64,000 bases of DNA from Clostridia bacterium (GTDB lineage: Bacteria; Bacillota; Clostridia; Christensenellales; QAND01): positions 1-64,000 of the forward strand of contig JAFSIR010000011.1 of assembly GCA_017439715.1 (NCBI GenBank), given 5' to 3'. The notes beneath the pieces were generated by a model that saw only the letters and a list, made by a program, of their open reading frames with translations, made no database searches and was not told the DNA's origin. The position numbers were made by a program, and so were the translations under genes. Each line of letters opens with the position of its first letter. The stretch's first letter is position 1. Positions 57,741 through 64,000 of this stretch are shown here, one piece after another.

Positions 57741-58727
57741 TCAGCGTGTGTACAGCGCTGTGATCTCAACACCCGTATAATAATGGCATAAGATGGCATC
57801 ATATTCGCAGCCGGCTTTTGCCATGGCATCCGCACCGTATTGGCTCATGCCCACGCCGTGCCCATACCCGCGGGTGGTGATATACACCTTGTTGTTATTC
57901 ACCGATATGGAAAAATTTGTTGAGTCCAGCCCCAGCGCTTTGCGCATTTGCCGGCCTGTAAACGTTTTGTTCGCAATTTTGATTTGCGCCACGCGGCCGG
58001 ATGGCGTTCGTTCCGGCTCGCTGATCGCCTGCGGCAGGCGCTTGGCCGTGCAGGCAAAACTATTGTTTTCGGCTTTCAGCTGCCGGATAAACGCCGCGGC
58101 GCTCATGCTCACCGTGCGTTCATAGCGGGGCGCCTTTTCTTCTCCCGGGCTGTCAACAGATTGAAGATACGGCAGCGCCTGCGCATATACGTTCTCAACG
58201 TTTTCTGTTTTACCGCCCGAGGTTGAATGGAACAGCGCCAGGATCGGTTCGCCTTGATAAGTCAGTATCTCGCCGTGCGTTTGTGCCACCGCCCGGCGAA
58301 TCTTGCTTTCATATTCATCGGCCGCGCGGCCCCAGCCGCTGCGGCGCGCTTGTGCATCGCGATACGCTTGGCAGTGCGTGCTGTCCGTGCAGATATCCGC
58401 GCCCTCGCGGCAGCCGCCCTGCGTAACCTTTTGCCATGTATATGTGCGTGCGGCCACAGCCTGCGCTTTGAGCGCTTCCATTTCAAACGAGGCGGGCATC
58501 TCTGCCGCCACCACGCCCAGAAGATACGCTTCCATGTCCATTTCTATGATCTCATCCGTTTTATGATGGTGCACACGCACCGTTACCGGGCCCGGCAGCA
58601 GCGGGTCTGCCTGCGGCGCAGGCATGGCCCGCTGCCGAAAGAACGCAAAAATGCCCATCAGCATCAGCGTTGCCAATAGGGCGAGGATCACGCGCAGCCA
58701 CCCGTATTTTTCAAACAAATTTTTCAT
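57741..58727 (-). CDS. spoIID: Stage II sporulation protein D
   Basis: A 328-residue lytic transglycosylase that strips peptidoglycan during engulfment. It has an N-terminal membrane segment (about 12-30) and the SpoIID domain: MDMEAYLLGVVAAEMPASFEMEALKAQAVAARTYT, with the catalytic-type Glu in AEMPA, the FHSTSGGKTENVENV segment and the ending RGYGHGVGMSQYGADAMAKAG. It is 55 nt upstream of spoIIQ and probably shares its transcript under a sporulation sigma factor. Confidence 0.95.
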   Translation of the reverse strand: MKNLFEKYGWLRVILALLATLMLMGIFAFFRQRAMPAPQADPLLPGPVTVRVHHHKTDEIIEMDMEAYLLGVVAAEMPASFEMEALKAQAVAARTYTWQKVTQGGCREGADICTDSTHCQAYRDAQARRSGWGRAADEYESKIRRAVAQTHGEILTYQGEPILALFHSTSGGKTENVENVYAQALPYLQSVDSPGEEKAPRYERTVSMSAAAFIRQLKAENNSFACTAKRLPQAISEPERTPSGRVAQIKIANKTFTGRQMRKALGLDSTNFSISVNNNKVYITTRGYGHGVGMSQYGADAMAKAGCEYDAILCHYYTGVEITALYTR

Positions 58728-58768
58728 GGATCAGTATATGCCGTTTCCTTTTCTTTTATCCTGCCGCG

Positions 58769-58796
58769 AAAAAGGAGCAGCTGCAGCCGCTCCTTT
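58769..58796 (-). terminator. Terminator of the symporter gene
   Basis: AAAGGAGC / GCTCCTTT stem with an internal GC-rich loop; T's follow on the minus strand. Confidence 0.8.
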
Positions 58797-58806
58797 CAGC
58801 CAAAAT

Positions 58807-60255
58807 CTATGCTTGTTTGCTTTTAGCGCCCGCTATGCGGGACACAATGGGCACTATGATAAGCGACAGCAGCATGGAGATCACGCCCAGCAGCGGGGCA
58901 AACGCGCCGTTGAATCCGGTGACGGCAGCGCCGCCCAGGTTTGTGAGCAGGCCCACCGCAATGCCGCTCCACGCGCCAGCCAAATTTGTGCGCTTATCGC
59001 GCAGCCCCCACAGAAACGGCCCAAGGAAGCAGCCGGCAATGGTGCCCCAGGAAAAGCTCATCAAAGACACAATGGCTTTAATCTTGCTCAGCGCGATGCC
59101 AACGCTGACGGCCACAAACAGCAAACACAGCGTTCGCATCAGCATAAGGGCCCGTTTTTCGCCCAGTTTGTGCGGGAACAGCACTTTTAAACAGTCGTTC
59201 GTTACCGCACCGGCGCTGGACATGGTCAGCCCGCTCAGCGTTGACATGGAGGCGGACAGCACCAGCACTACGATCAGCGCCATCAACCAGGGCGGCAGCA
59301 CGGCATCAAGCATGTTCGGCACCACCATATCCACATTGGCCGCGCCGGTGGCCGGGTCGATCGGCATGGTGTTGTTAAGCACCACGCGGCCAAACGCGCC
59401 GCATAAGTATGCCCCGCCGCCCACCACGGCAGCAAACAGCGTGGAGATCAGCGTGCCTCTTTTGATGGAAGCCTCGTCACGGATGGCGTAAAACTTGTGC
59501 ACCATCTGCGGCAGGCCCCACGGGCCCAGGCTGGTAAGCAGCACGATGGAACAAAGCGTTACAAGGTTGTTCCCCGTTGGGAGGCCCGCCAATGCCGGGT
59601 CAATGGCGGCCAGCTTGCCAAGGCCGTTTGCCAGCCCACCCACCGGCGCACTTCTGAGCACAAAAAACACCATCAGGCCGATGCCGCAAAGCATCACAAG
59701 GCCCTGAAAAAAATCAACCATCGTTGTGGTGGTATATCCGCCCACAATCTGGTACAGCGCGCTGATCGCCGCCATGCCGATCACGCACAGTATGAACGGC
59801 ACGCCAAACACCTGCTCAAACAGGTAGCTGATCCCCTGATACACAGAGGCGCTGTACGGCACCAAAAACACAAAAATGATCATGGCCGTTGTCAGCCGCA
59901 GCGCGCGTGAGCCAAACCGCGCCTCAAAATATGACGGCATGGTGGACACGCCCAACCGATGCGTGGCTTCACGCGTGGGCCTTGCCAGCACTTTCCATGC
60001 CAGCCAGCTGCCCAGCACCGCGTTGCCGATGCCGATGGCAACGGCGGTGATGCCAATATTCCAGCCGAATTTGCCCGCGTATCCCACCATGATCACAGCG
60101 GAAAAATAGGTTGTGCCATAGGCAAACGCGCTGAACCAGGCGCCCGTTCTCCGGCCGCCCAACATAAACTCACTTACATTGCTTGCTTTGTTTTTTTTGC
60201 GAAACGTTAAAAAACACAGAACAAAGGCATATAGCCCCAACACAAAAAACTTCAT
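58807..60255 (-). CDS. Sodium:solute symporter (SSS family)
   Basis: A 482-residue transporter with about 13 membrane helices and the LeuT-like fold of the SSS/SLC5 family. It contains the early GGRRTGAWFSAFAYGTTYFSA segment and GPWGLPQMVHKFYAI, similar to PutP-type proline or pantothenate carriers; the substrate is not settled. ATG at 60255 is preferred over 60264, because GGAAGGA ends 8 nt upstream of the former and 1 nt from the latter. Na+-coupled uptake fits the predicted Na+ V-ATPase. A strong promoter gives a leader of about 105 nt. Confidence 0.92.
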   Translation of the reverse strand: MKFFVLGLYAFVLCFLTFRKKNKASNVSEFMLGGRRTGAWFSAFAYGTTYFSAVIMVGYAGKFGWNIGITAVAIGIGNAVLGSWLAWKVLARPTREATHRLGVSTMPSYFEARFGSRALRLTTAMIIFVFLVPYSASVYQGISYLFEQVFGVPFILCVIGMAAISALYQIVGGYTTTTMVDFFQGLVMLCGIGLMVFFVLRSAPVGGLANGLGKLAAIDPALAGLPTGNNLVTLCSIVLLTSLGPWGLPQMVHKFYAIRDEASIKRGTLISTLFAAVVGGGAYLCGAFGRVVLNNTMPIDPATGAANVDMVVPNMLDAVLPPWLMALIVVLVLSASMSTLSGLTMSSAGAVTNDCLKVLFPHKLGEKRALMLMRTLCLLFVAVSVGIALSKIKAIVSLMSFSWGTIAGCFLGPFLWGLRDKRTNLAGAWSGIAVGLLTNLGGAAVTGFNGAFAPLLGVISMLLSLIIVPIVSRIAGAKSKQA

Positions 60256-60361
60256 TTTTTCCATCCTTCCGTTCTACCGTTCGGCCCATGGCCCTACCGT
60301 ACCCGAGCAGGACGCCTTGCCTGCCCCACCCTGACTCCGTCACTTCCGTTTTTCCAAGGTT
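60256..60361 (-). promoter_or_regulatory. Structured 5' leader of the symporter gene
   Basis: About 105 nt from the predicted transcription start to the ATG. It contains a GCAGG/CCTGC hairpin and a GGCC-ATG-GGCC hairpin followed by a repeated ACGG(T/A)AG pattern. It matches no riboswitch class I can name. Confidence 0.35.
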
Positions 60362-60367
60362 GAGGGC

Positions 60368-60396
60368 ATTATAGCACCGTTATTTGGGGGTGTCAA
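60368..60396 (-). promoter_or_regulatory. Promoter of the symporter gene
   Basis: On the minus strand a perfect TTGACA (60396-60391), 17-nt spacer, TATAAT (60373-60368). The -35 lies inside the last codons of the LysM gene. Confidence 0.9.
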
Positions 60397-60574
60397 CGCC
60401 TTTTTTCGGCACGATAAACACCTGCCCCGGCGCAATGCGCGCCGGGTGTACGCCCGGGTTGTGCACAAGCATCTCATGCAGCGTAACGCCATGTTTATCG
60501 GCCAGCATCGCCAGCGTTTGTCCTCGCTCAAGCCGCACAAACACACCGGCCGGGCAGCCCGCTTCTTCGTTCAT
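60380..60574 (-). CDS. LysM-domain mini-protein
   Basis: A 64-residue protein that is essentially one LysM domain (RLERGQTLAMLADKHGVTLHEMLVHNPGV...IAPGQVFIVP). LysM binds peptidoglycan or chitin-like glycans. There is no signal peptide or membrane segment, so it may be cytoplasmic, a spore-coat type protein, or exported by another route; sporulation genes lie next door. It sits just upstream of the symporter with the latter's promoter in its 3' end. Confidence 0.75.
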   Translation of the reverse strand: MNEEAGCPAGVFVRLERGQTLAMLADKHGVTLHEMLVHNPGVHPARIAPGQVFIVPKKGVDTPK

Positions 60575-60656
60575 CCCTTTCGCCCCTTGCTTTATCCTAT
60601 GCCCCCGCTTTCCTTTTTATCACACTCAAACACCCGTTTTCCCACCCCTGCACAGG

Positions 60657-60685
60657 TTGACAAACCTCCGCTTGGATTTTACAAT
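60657..60685 (+). promoter_or_regulatory. Promoter of tRNA-Arg
   Basis: TTGACA (60657-60662), 17-nt spacer, TACAAT (60680-60685). Confidence 0.85.
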
Positions 60686-60722
60686 GTGGTAACAGCGTTG
60701 TGAAAAACAGCGCCCGGATCGG

Positions 60723-60799
60723 GCACCTATAGCTCAGTAGGATAGAGCGGTCGCCTCCTAAGCGACAGGCCACAGGTTCGACTCCTGTTAGGTGCGCCA
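60723..60799 (+). tRNA. tRNA-Arg(CCT)
   Basis: A 77-nt tRNA including encoded CCA. Acceptor stem GCACCTA/TAGGTGC, discriminator G; anticodon stem GTCGC/GCGAC around loop CTCCTAA gives anticodon CCT; T arm ACAGG-TTCGACT-CCTGT. Its 3' half is repeated at 62245-62290, suggesting it is an integration site. Confidence 0.97.
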
Positions 60800-60850
60800 T
60801 AAAGCCCCGAAAAACGAGTGTTTTTCAGGGCTTTGTTTTTCTTGCTCGCT
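60755..60850 (+). repeat. Direct repeat copy 1 (tRNA-Arg 3' half plus terminator), left end of a putative element
   Basis: Runs from the anticodon loop through the CCA and the following terminator to CTTGCTCG. About 86 percent identical by eye to 62245-62340, 1,490 bases away. Confidence 0.8.
60801..60840 (+). terminator. Terminator of tRNA-Arg
   Basis: AAAGCCC / GGGCTTT with an inner GAAAAAC/GTTTTTC stem and a following T-run. Confidence 0.85.
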
Positions 60851-60958
60851 CATTTTCACGAGTGGGGTTATTTGTTTTGTCATTTCATGCATCTTGCCGT
60901 TTTCTTTTCGCGTTGCTTCATAGAATTCTTCACATTTGTGTGGCATAATTAGGGCGTT

Positions 60959-61318
60959 GTGTTAGAATTCGCGAGGGAGAAGATTATAACGCTTAAAGAT
61001 ATAAATAGCGGTCCGAACGGAATGATATGGGCGGTATTTGCTGTTTTGGTTTTAATGAGTATCATATTGCTTTCCGGTCGCGGTGCAAGATTGATTGCAG
61101 GATATAATACCGCAAGCAAAAAAGGAAAAAACGAATACGATGAAAAGAAATTAAGCAGAGTGGCAGGCGCAGGCTTATCTGTGATGACAGTTTCGGTTTT
61201 TATAATGGCAATGTGGAAAGAGGCTTTACCATCGGTATTTATATGCATTTTTCAGGCAATTGCGGTCATTGATTGTGTGGTTATGATTGTATTGATGAAT
61301 ACTGTTTGTAAGAGATGA
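60959..61318 (+). CDS. DUF3784-family small membrane protein
   Basis: Up to 119 residues with three hydrophobic segments (about 22-40, 72-87 and 90-113). The basic loop LIAGYNTASKKGKNEYDEKKLSRVAG is the DUF3784 hallmark; these proteins are common in Clostridia and of unknown function, and often travel with mobile or antibiotic-response loci. The start is uncertain: GTG at 60959 is close to a possible -10 (TGGCATAAT), while GAGGGAG at 60973-60979 favours a later start; ATG at 61022 keeps the membrane part. AT-rich codon use unlike the surrounding genome. Confidence 0.75.
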   Translation: MLEFAREKIITLKDINSGPNGMIWAVFAVLVLMSIILLSGRGARLIAGYNTASKKGKNEYDEKKLSRVAGAGLSVMTVSVFIMAMWKEALPSVFICIFQAIAVIDCVVMIVLMNTVCKR

Positions 61319-61344
61319 TTCCCAATTTGGCGAGGTGAACTACT

Positions 61345-62016
61345 ATGACAGCTAAATTATTCATACAGGCAATCACGAAGTTTTTATTAGGTGTTGTTTT
61401 AGTTGGCATGTTATTATTTTTGCCTGCAGGCACGCTTTCATTTTTTAACGGCTGGTTATTGATGAGCATTTTATTTATTCCAATGTTTTTTGCGGGAATT
61501 GTAATGATGTTCAAAAATCCCGGTCTGTTAAAAAGCCGACTGAATGCAAAAGAAAAGCAGCAAGAACAAAGCCTGGTTGTAAAATTAAGCGGACTCATGT
61601 TTTTGGTAGGTTTTATCGTGGCAGGACTTGGTGTCCGTTTTAACTGGTATGCATTCCCCACACCCGTCGTGATTGGTGCGACCGTGTTATTTCTTGTTGC
61701 TTACATTCTTTATGCAGAAGTTCTAAGAGAAAACACATACCTTAGTCGTACCATTGAGGTGCAAGAAAACCAAAAGGTAATAGACACAGGGTTGTATGGT
61801 ATCGTCAGACACCCAATGTACAGTTCCACATTGCTTTTGTTTTTATCGATACCACTGGTGTTAGGTTCCGTATATTCTTTTTTGATTTTTCTTGCGTATC
61901 CGTTTATCATTGCCAAAAGGATTAAAGGGGAAGAAGAATTCCTCGAAAAAGAACTAAGCGGATATCGTGAATATAAGCAAAAAGTCAAATATCGCTTGAT
62001 CCCATTCATTTGGTAA
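61345..62016 (+). CDS. ICMT/DUF1295-family membrane methyltransferase
   Basis: A 223-residue protein with about six membrane helices. The C-terminal half has the SAM-binding signature of the isoprenylcysteine carboxyl methyltransferase-like family: GLYGIVRHPMYSSTLL and RIKGEEEFLEKELSGYREYKQKVKYRLIP. Such enzymes methylate lipids or small molecules at the membrane; the bacterial substrates are mostly unknown. GGCGAGGTG RBS before the ATG, 26 nt after the DUF3784 gene. AT-rich, probably foreign. Confidence 0.88.
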   Translation: MTAKLFIQAITKFLLGVVLVGMLLFLPAGTLSFFNGWLLMSILFIPMFFAGIVMMFKNPGLLKSRLNAKEKQQEQSLVVKLSGLMFLVGFIVAGLGVRFNWYAFPTPVVIGATVLFLVAYILYAEVLRENTYLSRTIEVQENQKVIDTGLYGIVRHPMYSSTLLLFLSIPLVLGSVYSFLIFLAYPFIIAKRIKGEEEFLEKELSGYREYKQKVKYRLIPFIW

Positions 62017-62244
62017 CGATCAATCAAATTCCAATTCAGAGAAGTGCCCTATCATAGAACAAGCTCGATAACAAACCAAGGTGCAAGCGTTTAAACCAAA
62101 ACATTTCGTGCAAATATAACCGTTTTCCTGAATCCAACCCCTCACAACCCCCCTCTGATTTGTCGGGCGAACACAAGGAGCAAAAAATAAAGGTGCGGGA
62201 TCATCGGGCGCAGGAAAAGGCTCTGCAACTGTGTTTCGAGATCA
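62017..62244. other. Gene-free stretch inside the putative element
   Basis: No supported gene. AT-rich at first, then mixed; it ends at the second copy of the tRNA-Arg 3' half. No integrase gene or remnant was recognised. Confidence 0.5.
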
Positions 62245-62340
62245 CTCCCAAGCGACAGGCCACAGGTTCGATTCCTGTTAATTGCGTCATAAAGCCCCGA
62301 AAAACACTTGTTTTTCGGGGCTTTTGTTTTTCTTGCTCGT
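62245..62340 (+). repeat. Direct repeat copy 2 (diverged tRNA-Arg 3' half plus terminator)
   Basis: Matches 60755-60850 from CTCC(C)A through AGCGACAGGCCACAGGTTCG and the T arm; the acceptor end is decayed (AATTGCGTCA instead of AGGTGCGCCA). There is no 5' half, so this is not a tRNA gene. It looks like the far attachment site of an element inserted at the tRNA. Confidence 0.8.
62291..62330 (+). terminator. Duplicated terminator
   Basis: AAAGCCCCGAAAAAC / TTTTTCGGGGCTTT stem with T-run, a better-paired copy of the tRNA-Arg terminator. It ends transcripts from the ICMT gene. Confidence 0.8.
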
Positions 62341-62446
62341 TCTTTTTCCGAACGGGGTTTAGTAAAACTCATTTATATAATGTTTTTCCCGCAACCCGTT
62401 CACTTTGTTGTTCCGTTTTTCGCAGTTTGCATGATCAAATTTTCAT

Positions 62447-63178
62447 TCAATCAAGAATTCTGCCATCGGTAGAAACGGTCACTACCTGCCAGGGGATGAA
62501 CTTGCCGCTGGCCCGCAAGGCGTTTTGTGCCGCCGCCTGAATACCGCCGCAGCAAGGAACTTCCATCCTCAGAATGGTCAACGACTGAATGTTGTTGTTT
62601 TGGATGATCGCAGTCAGCTTCTCGGTATAGTCAACCGCGTCCAGCTTCGGACAACCGATCAGCGTTATCTTGCCTCGCATAAACTCTTCGTGGATATTGG
62701 CATAGGCATATGCGGTGCAGTCCGCCGCGATCAGAAGCTTAACTCCATCGAAAAACGGAGCGGTCACCGGCACAAGCTTGATCTGGCAAGGCCACTGTCC
62801 CAATCTGGAAATCGGCTTAGATATATAGGCCGTTGTATCCACCTGCGGTTCTTTTGCCAAAGACCTCATTTGAGAGCCGGGGCAGCCGCCGAGGTGACGG
62901 TTGTGTTCCATATTGCCCGTGTGCGCGCCTGCATTCTTCTGATGCGCTTTTACAGCCGCTTCATCATAGGCCGGCGCTTCGCGCTCTTCAAAGGAGATCG
63001 CATCCATCGGGCAACTCGGCAAACAATCCCCCAGCCCGTCGCAGAAATGCTCTCTTGTGAGTTTTGCCTTCCCGTCGATAATCTCAATCGCGCCTTCGTG
63101 GCAAGCCGCGGCGCAAAGCCCACAGCCGTTGCATTTATCTTCATCAATGCGGATGATTTTCCGAACTTCTTTTACCAT
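62447..63178 (-). CDS. 4Fe-4S cluster protein divergent from a Crp/Fnr regulator
   Basis: A 243-residue protein. The N-terminal ferredoxin domain has a full Cx2Cx2Cx3C (CNGCGLCAAAC) and a second motif CDGLGDCLPSC in which one Cys is missing. The rest has conserved cysteines (LGGCPGSQ, LIAADCTAYAYANIHEEF, LIGCPKLDA, VPCCGGI), typical of a clostridial Fe-S family of unknown reaction that is often linked to Crp/Fnr regulators and nitrosative-stress genes such as hcp. AAGGAGG precedes the ATG. It reads away from the regulator, with a shared palindrome between them. Confidence 0.85.
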   Translation of the reverse strand: MVKEVRKIIRIDEDKCNGCGLCAAACHEGAIEIIDGKAKLTREHFCDGLGDCLPSCPMDAISFEEREAPAYDEAAVKAHQKNAGAHTGNMEHNRHLGGCPGSQMRSLAKEPQVDTTAYISKPISRLGQWPCQIKLVPVTAPFFDGVKLLIAADCTAYAYANIHEEFMRGKITLIGCPKLDAVDYTEKLTAIIQNNNIQSLTILRMEVPCCGGIQAAAQNALRASGKFIPWQVVTVSTDGRILD

Positions 63179-63191
63179 TTTCTGTCCCTCC

Positions 63192-63220
63192 TTGTTTTTC
63201 TGTGTTTATTTTAGTATAAT
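63192..63220 (+). promoter_or_regulatory. Promoter of the Crp/Fnr gene
   Basis: TTGTTT (63192-63197), 17-nt spacer, TATAAT (63215-63220). On the opposite strand an overlapping TATACT (63218-63213) can serve the Fe-S gene. Confidence 0.75.
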
Positions 63221-63230
63221 CCCGAGCAGA

Positions 63231-63254
63231 AAAATGTGGTTATAACCACATTTT
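63231..63254. promoter_or_regulatory. 24-bp perfect palindrome, probable Crp/Fnr operator
   Basis: The half-site is AAAATGTGGTTA, perfectly mirrored. It lies a few bases downstream of the predicted start of the regulator transcript and about 36 bp upstream of the start for the Fe-S gene. Confidence 0.8.
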
Positions 63255-63276
63255 GCAGAAAAGAGGGAAAGATTTT

Positions 63277-63951
63277 TTGAAAAGTGAATTTCTTCAGTCC
63301 AGCCGGCTGTTTCGGGGTATGGCGCAAAATGAAATAGAGGCTGCCCTGGAAGCGCTGAACGCTTCGAGCAAATTCTACCATAAAGGGGAATACATCCTTC
63401 ATGCCGGGGACAGAACGGATAGCGTTTGCATCGTGATCACCGGCAGTATTACCATCGAAAGCAACGATATGTGGGGTAACCGAACGATCCTGAACATCAT
63501 GGGCGCCGGCGATTTTTTTGCCGAAACATACGCAATCCTGAAAAACGAAACCTTGTTGGTGGATGCCGTGGCAAACAAAGCATCAGAGGTGTTGTTTCTC
63601 CGCGTGGACAAGGTGTTTGGCGCAATGAATCCTCAGCCGTGGCAAAGCAAGCTTGTTCGCAATCTCCTGATCATAACGGCCAACAAAAATCTTATGCTTT
63701 CAGGGCGTTCTTTTCATATTTCACCCAAAACAGCAAGAGGAAAGATCATGGCTTATTTGAACTCCGTTTCCTTGAAAAAACACAGCCGAACGTTTGATAT
63801 CCCCTTTGACCGCCAACAGATGGCTGATTACCTGAACCTTGAAAGAACCGCGCTTTCAAAGGAGCTTGGGCGCATGAAACAAGAGGGGATTATCGATTTT
63901 CAAAAAAACCATTTCAAATTGCTTTTATCTGCCGATACAGCCAAATTATAA
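63277..63951 (+). CDS. Crp/Fnr-family transcription regulator
   Basis: A 224-residue regulator. The start is TTG at 63277, since GAGGG at 63263-63267 is 9 nt upstream; the frame reaches back to 63253 but would put the RBS inside the gene. Residues about 10-125 form the cNMP-type sensor beta-barrel (KGEYILHAGDRTDSVCIVITGSI; GAGDFFAET), and the end is the Crp-type winged helix with QQMADYLNLERTALSKELGRMKQEGII. It lacks an FNR-type N-terminal Cys cluster, so it senses something else, possibly through haem or a small ligand as in HcpR-like proteins. Likely controls itself and the Fe-S gene. Confidence 0.9.
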   Translation: MKSEFLQSSRLFRGMAQNEIEAALEALNASSKFYHKGEYILHAGDRTDSVCIVITGSITIESNDMWGNRTILNIMGAGDFFAETYAILKNETLLVDAVANKASEVLFLRVDKVFGAMNPQPWQSKLVRNLLIITANKNLMLSGRSFHISPKTARGKIMAYLNSVSLKKHSRTFDIPFDRQQMADYLNLERTALSKELGRMKQEGIIDFQKNHFKLLLSADTAKL

Positions 63952-63959
63952 AAAAGCCA

Positions 63960-63994
63960 ATACCCCTGCGCTGAACCTGCTCAGGGGTATTTTC
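63960..63994 (+). terminator. Terminator of the Crp/Fnr gene
   Basis: ATACCCCTG / CAGGGGTAT 9-bp stem with a 13-nt loop, then TTTT. Confidence 0.85.
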
Positions 63995-64000
63995 CTATCA

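Noticed and set aside
62245-62295. A second tRNA-Arg gene
   Set aside because: Only the 3' half is present, the acceptor end is mutated and no D arm or 5' acceptor strand exists upstream.

Overview
This 64 kb window looks like chromosomal DNA from an anaerobic, endospore-forming member of the Clostridia (Bacillota) with fairly GC-rich coding sequence. The reasons are the local gene order (rho, rpmE, a DUF1385 gene, prmC, prfA, tsaC, rpiB, upp), the spoIID-spoIIQ pair, a large SRP RNA with an Alu-type 5' domain, AGGAGG-type ribosome binding sites, consensus or extended -10 promoters, many intrinsic terminators, and several Fe-S and electron-bifurcation proteins. A Christensenellales-like lineage is possible, but the sequence alone does not settle it.

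Layout, left to right. At 1-0.3 kb is the tail of a large serine recombinase. At 0.4-4.1 kb (minus) lie glnS, gltX and a lipoprotein gene. At 4.2-7.7 kb (plus) is a lactate dehydrogenase/EtfB/EtfA operon of the electron-bifurcating type, EtfA carrying an N-terminal 2x[4Fe-4S] domain. At 7.8-11.4 kb are a CPBP protease, a PII-like c-di-AMP receptor, a G5/M23 cell-wall peptidase and an EamA transporter. At 11.5-18 kb is a nucleoside uptake and salvage block: a BMP-type ABC transporter, deoC and udk. At 18-19.5 kb are a DUF2087 gene and a solitary trpB. At 19.7-24.4 kb is a complete livJHMGF operon, followed by an M29 aminopeptidase and a YbaK deacylase (24.5-26.2 kb) and potABCD (26.4-30.2 kb). 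At 30.3-36.2 kb are an Fe-S aldo/keto reductase, a HAD phosphatase, a sugar isomerase/epimerase, two small lipoproteins, tRNA-Ser(GGA), the SRP RNA and a queG-like gene.

From 52.2 kb down to 36.3 kb on the minus strand runs a long co-directional block: rho, a membrane protein, rpmE, DUF1385, prmC, prfA, tsaC, rpiB, upp, then a nine-gene V-type ATPase operon (G-I-K-E-C-F-A-B-D). The V-ATPase sits where many Bacillota carry the F-type atp operon, directly after upp. Its K subunit keeps the residues that bind Na+ in the Enterococcus hirae enzyme, so a sodium pump is predicted. Together with the bifurcating lactate dehydrogenase this suggests an acetogen- or fermenter-like energy economy.

At 52.4-55.8 kb two divergent genes are both broken as read: an M14 carboxypeptidase by a frameshift and a MATE transporter by an in-frame TGA. 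Next come ispD, a small membrane protein, spoIIQ, spoIID, a sodium:solute symporter with a structured-looking leader, and a LysM mini-protein. At 60.7-62.35 kb a tRNA-Arg(CCT) gene and a diverged copy of its 3' half plus terminator bracket an AT-rich two-gene insert, resembling a relic integrative element. The window ends with an Fe-S protein gene divergent from a Crp/Fnr regulator around a perfect 24-bp palindrome. No CRISPR array, intact insertion sequence or prophage was seen.
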